From the NCBI GenBank assembly GCA_949316235.1, contig OX438749.1, positions 18,926,414 to 18,990,413 of the forward strand: a DNA stretch of 64,000 bases, read 5' to 3'. Both the position numbers and the translations under genes were made by a program. Of this stretch, positions 50,677-62,600 are shown piece by piece; the stretch's first letter is position 1, and every line of letters starts with the position of its first letter. The notes under the pieces are model-generated. The model searched no databases and was not told the DNA's origin. It saw only the letters and a list, made by a program, of their open reading frames with translations. The stretch is from Oegoconia quadripuncta. Lineage: Eukaryota > Arthropoda > Insecta > Lepidoptera > Autostichidae.

Positions 50677-53600
50677 TCAGTCCCCGTAGAATTGTTGCAA
50701 GTTTTTCGTTAGTGGGTTAGTTTCTCCGTGGCCTATTCCTTCGACAGAGCCTGCGATAGCTTCATTCCTGTGTCCTGATTCAACCACTTCGTAAACCTCA
50801 ACTTTCCTCAGCAAATAACTTCTGATCACTAAGATGAAGTAGCTTTGGAGTACTGAAACGAAATTGGTAAATCATTACTTCAATTGTATTACCTAAAGCA
50901 TTACTCGGTGTTCGTTTGGAGAACTAAGAAATCAACATAGAGCATGTCTTTTTTTACATTTAGGATTATCACTGCTGTCTATATTCAACCTATTTAAACC
51001 GATAAACTTAAATACGTGGTTTAGTCCCCATCCGTGGCTCAATGTAAACAACATTGGGTTTACGCTTCGGAGGTCGCGGGTGCGATCCTCAGCGGGTTAC
51101 ATATTCAGTACCTACTCGGATTGGTTGGTAGTAGGATATATTAAAAGTCCGTCTGGCCACCATTTTAAGTCTGCCGCCAAGCAGTAATGTTAATTTGTTT
51201 GTTCCGGTTGTCAAAGATAAGATAGCCAGTCCCTCAAATAAGATGGGGTTTCCGAGTCAGTACGCTTCCCCCTTCGGCCTCATCTTCACTTAACATCAGG
51301 GGTATTGAGATCAAGTGCTAAGCCGTTGTGTATAAAAAAACGTTACTTAGACAATTTAATGATAGGTATATAACGTCACGACCGTTATCCCATATGGGGT
51401 GGTCAAAAATATCCCAAAAATTTACGTTTGGTTGTTCTAAACATTAGAAGTTTACTGCTTAATACAACATCCACGGTTCACCTTTTGAAATATACAGAAA
51501 TGCACACGTGACAGGGGGTTAGATAGCTAAAGAGGTTTTTAGTGGAAAATTCCATAGTCTCCTTTCATGACACCTACGGGAAGCGACAGCTTGTTTCTAT
51601 TCTTTTTACGTGTCGAAACCACGCAGCATGTTAGCCGCAAATAATGTTTGTCTCGTAATACTCGTAATTCCGTATGTGTTTTAAAATTCATGATATTCGT
51701 TTTTTTTTTATGCACAACGGATTGGTACTTGACCTCAATCACACCTGATGTTAAGTGAAGTTGAGGTCGAAGGTGGAAGCGTACTGACCCGGAAACCCCA
51801 ACACATTTAGGGGACTGGCTATCTTATCTCTGACAACCGGAACACAACAATGCTATTAACATTGCTGCTTGGCGGCAGATTTAGATAAGATGGTGGTTGC
51901 TAGCCAGGCGGACATTTAAAATGCCCTTTATTATTATATTATATTATTATCGTATTATATTATACAGGGCGTCCCAAAGTTATGGGACATGAAGGGGAAG
52001 TACCTTAAATATCGTAGATAGTGAATTTTGCTCAAAGAAGACTTTATGTTATTTTTAAAAGTTAGTAATTCTGCATTCATAGATTTTCTAAAAATTATTT
52101 GCTTCGGCTGGGAATCGAACCGACTCAAATGTGAAAAAAAAAACACCCTACTTTTATGATGCCAATCGAAAGAATAGCTAAAAAATAATAACTCTGCCTA
52201 AGTAACATAGTATTTTAAAAGAAAGGAACAACGTGAAATTAATCATTTTAATCAAATAAAAAACATACATGAAACTGCCGTAGTCAATTAAGTAGGTATT
52301 TTTTTGTAAATTAATTAATTAAATGCTCAAAATGTGATCCCTCTTGTCTTACGCAAATCGCCAATCTTTTAATGAGCCCGCTGCCTGTTGATTTTCTAAT
52401 CATTTTATGGTGAACACTCGATGTGATATGGCACAATTCTGTTTGCAACTTATTTACGAATAATCAATGCTATCTTTGGAATGATAATATCGCTACTTTT
52501 CGAACGTCGTCGGCAATAAATAACTTTCTTGAAATTTGACTCAATCATTTTATGTTGTTCCTTTCTTTTAAAATACTATGTTACTTAGGCAGAGTTATTA
52601 TTTTTTAGCTATTCTTTCGATTGGCATCATAAAAGTAGGGTGTTTTTTTTTCACATTTAAGTCGGTTCGATTCCCAGCCGAAGCAAGTAATTTTTAGAAA
52701 ATCTATGAATGCAGAATTACTAACTTTTAAAAATAACATAAAGTCTTCTTTGAGCAAAATTCACTATCTACAATATTTAAGGTACTTCCCCTTCATGTCC
52801 CATAACTTTGGGACGCCCTGTATATAAATAATATATATTTATATCATTGGACATATACAGACAGCGCCATCTAGTTCCACACTAAGCTACTAGGCTTGTG
52901 TTGTGGAAACCAGATGGTTGATATACTACACAAATACATTTTTTTTGTAAATAAATACATATATAATATATATACCGGGCGTCCCAAAGTTATGGGACAT
53001 GAAGGGGAAGTACCTTAAATATCGTAGATAGTGAATTTTGCTCAAAGAAGACTTTATGTTATTTTTAAAAGTTAGTAATTCTGCATTCATAGATTTTCTA
53101 AAAATTATTTGCTTCGGCTGGGAATCGAACCGACTCAAATGTGAAAAAAAAAACACCCTACTTTTATGATGCCAATCGAAAGAATAGCTAAAAAATAATA
53201 ACTCTGCCTAAGTAACATAGTATTTTAAAAGAAAGGAACAACGTGAAATTAATCATTTTAATCAAATAAAAAACATACATGAAACTGCCGTAGTCAATTA
53301 AGTAGGTATTTTTTTGTAAATTAATTAATTAAATGCTCAAAATGTGATCCCTCTTGTCTTACGCAAATCGCCAATCTTTTAATGAGCCCGCTGCCTGTTG
53401 ATTTTCTAATCATTTTATGGTGAACACTCGATGTGATATGGCACAATTCTGTTTGCAACTCGCCTACGTTCTCGTATCGCTTTTTGTATAGCATATCTTT
53501 CACGTATCCCCAAAAGAAGAAATCTAATGGTGTGAGGTCCGGGGATCTGGCCGGCCATCTAATCGGTCCATTTGTACCAATCCATGTAGGAAAACATTCA

Positions 53601-56600
53601 TTTAGAAAATCTGCTGCTCTCCGACTATTATGAGCCGGAGCTCCATCTTGTTGGAAAATTAAGTTTTCTTGCTCCGCCGCGGAATGGTTTCTTATCTTAT
53701 CCCTTAAAATTTGAAGTATTCCTAAATACTTTTCTGTGTTCAAGGTTCCTTGGTAAAAATGGATTAAGAAAACCCGGTTTTTTAAAAGTCCGCACCAACA
53801 GTTGAGTGAAAAACGCACTTGGTTATTAGTTTCAGTCACTCGTAGGGGATTTTCTTTAGACCAAATACGATTATTGTTGCGGTTATACATACCGTTATTG
53901 CTAAAGTTAGATTCGTCTGTCCAAATAATATTATCCAAAAAATTTGGATCTTCGAGCAATCGTGCCTGGATATCAAGACAGAAATTTTTTCTCCTTTCTG
54001 TATCGCCCGGAAGTAATTTTTGAACCAATCGTCCTTCAACATAACTCTTAAAACCGTGTTTTTTTAATACACGGTGTATTTTACTTTTTGAAACTCCAAT
54101 TTCATGTTCTCCTTCTCTCACCGATGCTTTCGGAAAAGCCGAAAAGTAAATTAAAATACCAAGTTCTTCGTCGTTGATCGTATGGTTTTCTTGCTGTGGT
54201 TCTCTTGGGCGTTTATCGAAACGTCCCAGAGTTTTCAAATTGTTCACAAGCCTTTTCAAAACTTTACGAGACGGTATTTGTCTATCAGGATATTTTACGC
54301 CATACCACCGCAAACTTCTAGAGATATCTTTATCGTTCAAAAAATATGCTTCCATTAGATCAAAACTTACTTGATATGCCATGTTCGCAATAAATTAACA
54401 CAATAACACTTGTGTAAGTGAATTGAGACTAAACAGATCAATATCCGAAAAACAAACGCTCGCACATACTGTTCCATTTTCAAATTTAAGAACAACATTT
54501 AAAAATATCACTTCTTTTTAACCTTTCAAAACCCGCTGGCACCCCCTGTTGCCATTTCAAATCTCCGTCAAACCCCGCGGCACCCCAAGGCGCCAGCAAA
54601 TCTCCGTTCGGATTTAAGGTTTTTTGCTATATAAAATAAGGTTGGTATTCGATTTTACTAAAGGAATGGAAAGAGAATGAAATGAACGATCCAATGGTAT
54701 GCGATACTCTACTAGACGCCGTTCTTTCGAATCAAAAAAGTTCGTTACAAAGTCGACTGTTTTTTTCTTTTTTGTGAACCGTTGTGTGTAATGGTCGCGC
54801 GTTGTTTTTAAAAGTTTAAGTGTTATTTTCGTGAAATAAACGTAAGTACCTGGTATATTCTTAAATTATATCGATTTTAGAATCTATATACGCATATATA
54901 AATGTATAAAGTCAGTGTAGATTCCTAAAAATGAAAAAATAAAACCGGCGTCGGTTGGTTGGAAATCTGTTGATATTATTGAAATGTGATTTACTTGGTA
55001 TTTTCAATGAACACTAAGTATGATTGCCGACTTGTTTTATTGGAAATTTTATCAAGAATGAATTACAGTAATTAGTTTCTTCAATAATAGTTCATAGAAA
55101 GTTATTTTAGCTCGTAAATCACACGCGACCTCACAGACGCCGCCATATCTGGTCGGAAATGCACATACAGCATGTTCATTTTTAGTGCTCCATAATAAAA
55201 TGGGTTTTCCTTTGGGAAACTTGTGGAATTACTATGGTGTCGGTCTGTACCTCTGTTACAGCCATTTATTTCAGATATTTATTTTTTTTAGTTTGCTAAA
55301 TGGATTCTAATCCACTTTCGCTCGCCTACCCAGTGGCGAGGACTCCGGGTGGGTCGCTGCGCATGTCGGGAGACCCTATAGTGGTGGAGCAGGTGGCTCC
55401 AAACCGCATGCAAGTAAGTATGAAGTGTGACTATATATCTGATTATACCTACCAAAATAGCAATACAAATAATGCAATGCTTCTGTGTTGTGGGTTTCAG
55501 TGTCACATAGAAACATAATTACAAGGCTTTTGTATACTATCATTATACATATGGTACGTTTTTTCTTTCTTGTCTTAAAATGTAAACAATCTTTCTATGT
55601 CTTTTTATTAATTTCCAGTAATATAATAAAAACAACAATTACTACAAAAATATTTCAGTGGTTGTTAGTAATTTTATACTAGAATTTATAGGTTTACACT
55701 AATATTTGCTTTTTTTTCTACAAAATTCAATGATAAGTCCTATAAAGATTGTTTACGTTTTAGGACATGTAAGAAAAAACGAACCATAGTATAAAGTCCC
55801 TTTTCTCCATCTGTCTGTATGTATGAGCTAATCTTGGAAAGTTTTGAATGGATTTTGTTCCTGCTTGTATGATGAACGAATATTTTATTTATATTGCCGA
55901 TTTACCACCGCATGGGTTTTTTTTTTGTTTACTCTGCCTATGTCGCATGATATTTTGCACGTTGCCTGTAATGATGTAGGCGAGCACTAAGAAAGGATTT
56001 TTGAAAATTTAGACGGGAACGAGATCAGCGTGGATAACTCCGCGCGGGTCTGTAAATTACTTTTTAATAACAAATTAAGATGTTAATATTTTATTGCACT
56101 ATGTGACGAGGTTGTAGGAGGGTAGAGGTTGTAATGGGTTGGAGGAGGCTTTGACTTTGTGTTTCTATGTATGCCTATTGCTGGCATTTGTATTGTGGCT
56201 TGTGCTTTTGGAGGTGGTTGTTTTTTTAGGTATGGAGGCCAGCCACGACGCCAGATCTCGGATCCCCTGGCGCGTCGGGCTCCGGTGCGGGGGGTGTCTC
56301 GTCGCCAATAACTCCTCGTCGTCGTCGTCGTCCTACGTTGCCAGAACGGCGCGTCATAACTTATCGTAACGATTCTGGCAGCGAAGTGGAAGGCGGAGAC
56401 GAAGACGATGACGAGGGCGACGGCGTATACGCCGTAGAGGATGATACGCAGCGGCTGCGAGAAGTGGTCCGGCAGCTGGAGGAACTGCAGGAGGAAGGGG
56501 TGCTCGAGGCGGGCGACACGCCCTACGATGGTGGCGTAGGCGACGCCGTATTTCAAGGAGGCGTGGACGACCACTACGAGTGGTCACCTGACTTCTCCAC

Positions 56601-59600
56601 CTTCCAGGGTGTGGAAGAGACCTATACCCGCTCGCCAGGACCTGTTTTTACAAGTCAAGACCCCATAGATATATTTTTAATGTTTTGGCCCATCAGCATT
56701 ATTCAACGAATAGTCGCCGAAACAAACCACTACGCCTGGCAAACCATAGCGGCTTTGTCGGAGGCAGGTGATATTATTAGTAGGAACTTGGACCAATGGT
56801 TTGAGACTACTAATGAGGAAATCTACCGGTACCTATCGCTGGTAATGCTGATGGCTATGACTCCACGGGGTGCTCTCAAGGAGTTTTGGACGACAGGAGT
56901 ATTGGGGATGCCGAGTTTTCGTTCGATTATGTCCCGGAACCGTTATCAAATGATAAGCAGGTTCCTACACTTCGTGAATAACGAACTCATCCCACACGAC
57001 GTTCGCTCTTACGCCCGGAAAATTAGTAAAATAGCCCCGCTGGTAGATCATTGTAATGATGTCTTCCACTCACTTTATACGCCTCAAAAGCAGTTGAGCA
57101 TCGACGAGTCCCTACTTCTTTGGAAGGGCCGGCTTAGTTGGGTGCAGTGTATCCGTACTAAGGCAGCTCGCTTCGGCATCAAGACGTACGAACTTTGCGA
57201 GGCGGCGACAGGCTATATGGTGAGGATTATTATATACGCCGGCAAGAATTCCACAATGCACGAGGAACCCATTTATGGGTTTTCGACTCCTACCGCTAAG
57301 GTAGTTCTACAACTCATGGATGGGTTCCTTGATGTCGGTCATCTTCTGGTGATGGATAACTGGTACAATCAGTTACCCCTCACCAGATTCCTCAAGCAGC
57401 GGCACACTGACGTCCTTGGGACACTTAATAGGCGGAGGCACTATGTTCCCGAGAATATTAAGGGCCTCAGGGAACGTGATTTACCCGTTGGGAACCAGGT
57501 AAGTTGCCATTCTGGTGACATATCTCTCACGGCCTGGAAGGACGTGAAGCTTGTCACCACAATATCAACTTACCATGGTGAGGAAATGGTGCCCGGCAGA
57601 CGAGCAGGGCAGGTTCAGGATAAGCCGATTTCTGTGGTCGATTATAACCGGTATATGGGCGGCGTTGATCTCAAAGATCAAAAGCTTTCTATGTACCTGT
57701 TAGAACGAAAACGGGGAACGAAGTGGTACATAAAAGTTTTCAGACGGCTGTTGAATACCAGCATTCTGAATGCTTACATTATGTATTGCAGAAATCCTGT
57801 ATCTGCCCGTCTTCTAACCCACAGGCAGTTCAGAATGCGACTGGCAGAAGGCCTGCTTGCTCGGTTCCCACGGTCTCGGGAACCTGTTCCCGGATCAGTA
57901 CCACCTTCGGCTTCACAGGTGGTGAGGCGGTTGAACAGTGAGTTGAGACATTTTCCCGTCTCAACGGACCTTTTGTCTGGCAACCGCCACAGCAAGCGTC
58001 GGTGCGCAGTCTGTTCGGCCCGCGAGATCAGAAGGCTCGTGACCATCATGTGCGTGGATTGCAATGTTGGTCTGTGCATTAGCCAATGCTGGGTAGACTA
58101 CCACAGTCTCCCGTCATTTTCCAATGCATAGCCTAACTATGCAATGCTCTTGCTGGTTATTTATGTCTAAGTATTTATTTTATTTATTTATTTTTATTTA
58201 CACTTCAATATCGGTCGTTGTGGGCTTTTTTGGGGGAGGCCTTTGTCCAGCAGTGGACGTCTTTCTGTATATATGAACTGTATGTTCTCCTTTTGAGCAA
58301 TAAAGTGTATTTGTATATTTATGTCTAAGTATTTATTTCATTTATTTATTTTTATTTACACTTCAAGATCGGTCGTTGTGGGCTTTTTTGGGGGAGGACT
58401 TTGTCCAGCAGTAAACGTCTTTCTGTATGTATGAACTGTATGTTCTCCTTTTGTGCAATAAAGTGTATTTGTATTGTATTGTCTTTCGGCGCAGATGATA
58501 AAGATTTAGTTTATTTTTGTTAAATTTGACCTTCAGCTAATTTGTTGTCTCAAAACTCTACCTCATACTAAAAACCTTTTACTTGAAATAGGATACATAC
58601 CTAATATCTCATGAAGGTATTTATGTCCAAGTATTTATTTTTAAAATTAATTTTATATTTTTGTTTGTTTGTTGTCCGAAATGTCACCATTTTCATTGGG
58701 ATATGTAATATAAAAGGTAATATTATTATAAAGACCAATTTAAAAGATGTGTTGTTACGGAGTTTCTTGTCGCTTCTTCTCTCTAATCATAACACGTTGT
58801 GAAGCGATGTAGTTTTAAAAAATAACATGTCGACTTTCAATAAGTGATATTTTTGTATCCTACATTGAATAAAATAATTTTGACTTTGATTTCAAATAAA
58901 AAGTTTTGAGTTTGAGTTTAGCACAACACGCGCTACTGATAGTTATGGCGGGCGGGTAGCGGGGCCGGTGCAACATTTACATTATACATGGCGTTACTCG
59001 TAATTCCCGAGTAATATAAAACACAAACATAATTGTGTTATTAAGATTTTTATTGTGAAACACAAGCTATGTTGACCATAACAATTTGTTGACTGATTGT
59101 TTATGTATGACACATTATTTTGAAATCAATATTTTTATTGTGAAGTAAAATTATATAAATCTATTTTCAGAATCTCGGAATTTTCAGAATATCTGCAAGA
59201 TATAATGTAATTATGCCCCCTAGTTGGCGGAAATTAAGATTTATACATATATGTTTATGTATACTTGAATATTATGTAAATGTATATATATAGGTTTACG
59301 TAACTATGAGGTACATATATTGTGTATGTATTTATGTATATTATTTTATATGAGTAGATAAGTTCATGTAACTAGGTATGGTCCATTTACAAAATCTTTG
59401 GCTTACTGTTCAAGGTGCGAAGCATTACATGTATGCTGTAGTAACTTAGTATGTTTAATTTTGTATTACTCTCTTATAAAAGTATTATCTTTAAATCAAA
59501 TCAAAATATTTTATTTCATAGGATAAAATTATCACTTGAAAACGTCAAAAATACAATTTATTATAAAAAAAAATTGCATTTTTATTAAAAAAATATGTAA

Positions 59601-62600
59601 AATAATAATAATAATTTTAAATTAATTTCCCACGGGAAAGTCTAAGACATCTAACAAAATCAAACTAAAAATCAACATCCTGTAGTAGCATTTCTGAGAA
59701 AACCCGCTGGCGCCATATGGTGCCAGCCAATCTAAGCGTAACGCCGCGGGTACAGCACGTTTAGAGGCCTCGATGGGTGGGTTCCTAAGGGTTAAAATAT
59801 CTTAAAAAGTATGCATTCAAACAAACGCTGTCATAAACTGTTCCATTTTCAAATTATAAATTATTTATTTTTGTTTTTAATTTGCCTTCTGTCTAGCTTA
59901 CAGAGGACATATTGAAATACAAGTTTTATCATTTCATCTACACGTGCACTTATAATAAGGAAAACTATGTTAGTACCTATTTTATGAAGTGGGTACTTAT
60001 TTACGAATAATCAATGCTATCTTTGGAATGATAATATCGCTACTTTTCGAACGTCGTCGGCAATAAATAACTTTCTTGAAATTTGACTCAATCATTTTAT
60101 GTTGTTCCTTTCTTTTAAAATACTATGTTACTTAGGCAGAGTTATTATTTTTTAGCTATTCTTTCGATTGGCATCATAAAAGTAGGGTGTTTTTTTTTTC
60201 ACATTTAAGTCGGTTCGATTCCCAGCCGAAGCAAGTAATTTTTAGAAAATCTATGAATGCAGAATTACTAACTTTTAAAAATAACATAAAGTCTTCTTTG
60301 AGCAAAATTCACTATCTACAATATTTAAGGTACTTCCCCTTCATGTCCCATAACTTTGGGACGCCCTGTATACACCAACCATCTGTGTTAATAACCTGTT
60401 CATTCGTAATATAAAAAAAGCGCACTCAAATCGGACCCCGCATCAAAGATATGCCCGGAAAAGACTCCATACACATACACAAATACCTACACATGCACAC
60501 CCATGCAGGCACGCTCCTATGTACTGATCTCTTTACTAACCTAAATGGCTGGAGGTTCTAACAAACATTAGCACTGTAAAGCTTAATATTTCGCAAATCA
60601 ATGCCTGAACGGAAACAATTGTTAAACTTCCCGTTCGAACGATAAAGGTTATAACTCATTAGACCCACCCGGCACCCACTCCGCACCGCCTCGTCGCACG
60701 GCGTCCACTCGTTGTATACAGGTGATCCACAGGTCAACCAGCGGACCTAGTGTCGTCAACCAGTGGACCCCGCGTGGTCAACGAGTGGACGTCGCTTTGT
60801 CTACGAATTTTCGAGTAGTCTGTTAACAATTGGCACTTGGTCTACACGTGAAATCATTCGCGGCAGCGCGCGGTCCACTCGGGACCCGCGCGTTGGCAAT
60901 GCGCATTCAACGCAAGGTAAGCATGCGAGCAACGAGTTGTCACCGAGTGGTCCACTCGCTTCCACCGCGCGTGGAGGGCTTACGACTAAGGCGATCCGAG
61001 GGCGTAGTGTGAGTTTTGTTTCGACTTAACTTTACTACCGCGTTCACGTTTACGTGACGATTTGTATGGTGAAATGTGCAGCGCCTCTAGCGGATAGTTT
61101 GCAAATCAATTTTTTTCATAGGGACTTTTTTCGTAAACGCGAACGCGATGGTAAAGTTAAAAACGAGACATAACTCACACTTCGCACACCGGTGACGCTA
61201 CGGAGTTGATTAGTGAGCGCATACCCATATAAGTCCATATGAGTCAATATAAAGCATGCGGCCCTTTACAAGTTTATCTGCGGCCCGATCCAATTTTAAG
61301 AACAGACTCCTGATGCGGCCCGCGAGCGTGTCTCAATAATATTTTTCAATTCAAAAAGCGCGCTAACGATGCTCTCCCGGCGGAGCAAGCGCAGGGAACG
61401 ATCGGTAAAATTCGGTTGTGTTTGTAGAATTACTCCTCAAATAGAAAATTTATTAAAAGACAAAAGATGTCAAATATCTGGAAAAAGATTATAATTCATT
61501 TTTCTATATTTTTACTTTTAATTAAGTACTAAATAAGTAAATAAACATTTACCGTCCATTTCGGTATCACTATATACCTATGCCTATGCAATGAGTTTTA
61601 TTTTTCTTTATGATTGGAGTTTGCGGCCCACTGATTCTATGATTTATATGAATATGGCCCATCGATGATTTTGAGTTTGACATGGCTGATATAAAGAATA
61701 CTAACCGCACGAGGCGAGGCGGTGCGGAGTGGGTGCCGCCTGGGTCTAATGAGCTATGACCTTAAAGCCGTTGTAAAATAGCCCGATTGGCCTAAGATGC
61801 AGGTTTTCATAGTTTAGCCACGAGTGTTCACATTTGTCAAACTTGTTATTTTCTAGGATACTAACGTTGACACTTTTGTTGTTGACAAATGAATAAATCA
61901 TTTTATTGTAACTAATCTATTAACTTACAAATATCAATGACTCCAACAGTAGGTTCCTCAAATAATATAACATCCCAAACTGGATCCATGGCCATAAAGC
62001 GCCAAGAAAAGATATTGATTGTCACAATAGTGAGCAGGTAAATAGCGATCCTGATCAAGCCATAGTTGTAGTACAGTCTTATCAAGTTGTTGTTATTCTG
62101 AAAAAGATATGTTAAGATAATAACTGAGCTTGATGAGATGGTTGCTGTGTGAAGAAAGCAATAACGTTTCATAAAACTAAGATTGAAATAGACAATTTTT
62201 ATGTAAAATTGTTTGGTCTCTAATATTAAAAAAAAACCGCTTTCAAGTCAGACCATATATTACTGAAATACATCCGGACAAAGACTGGACACGGAAACAT
62301 GCACAACGCCATCAAGCACATGACGTTTGTCGGGGGTTAACTTTTGGAAAAACAAATGCATGTCTGAAAAACAAGTGAAAGTTGAGAATTCAAGTGAACC
62401 TTACAGGATAATTTCCGGGGACCAGTGGGAAATCCAGATCTTGTTTACGTTGAGATTTCAACTACTATAACGTCTCCCCAATGAAAATAATTAACGAATT
62501 GTGCCTATTTGCGTCTTTATGAAGGTACATATATACGTATGCCTATTATCAACGCACAACAGCTAATTATAAGCAAATGTAATCTACAAGCAATTGTTAC

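Larger units (their letters stand above)
54518..59795 (+). mobile_element. piggyBac element, apparently full length
   Basis: TTAA occurs at each edge (54518-54521, 59792-59795). The left tip is CCTTTCAAAACCCGCTGG and the inverted right tip CCCTTAGGAACCCACCC. Subterminal CGCTGG/GGCGCCAGC palindromes occur near both ends. The whole unit sits inside the IS630-like element. Two 160-bp direct repeats near the right part (58155-58480) look like a duplicated LINE tail. Confidence 0.8.
52975..60368 (-). mobile_element. IS630/Tc1/mariner-superfamily element with long TIRs, split by piggyBac
   Basis: Inverted repeats of about 265 bp lie at 52975-53243 and 60105-60368, flanked by TA on both sides. Only the left tip has a mutated base (CCGGGCG). 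Removing the piggyBac insertion (54522-59795, one TTAA kept) leaves about 2.1 kb. The transposase gene lies at the left, on the minus strand. It occupies intron 3 of membrane-protein copy B. Confidence 0.85.

Noticed and set aside
51955..53156. Repeated 63-76-codon ORFs starting MFFFSHLSRFDSQPK (also at 60187)
   Set aside because: They lie in the long inverted repeats of the IS630-like element and are identical because the repeats are. No independent gene is indicated.
55300..58131. A domesticated piggyBac-derived host gene
   Set aside because: Terminal repeats and TTAA sites flank it and all catalytic residues are kept, so an ordinary transposon is the simpler reading.
60763..61029. Two overlapping plus-strand ORFs
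   Set aside because: They arise from GTCAAC/GTGGAC-rich repetitive sequence inside a DNA element.
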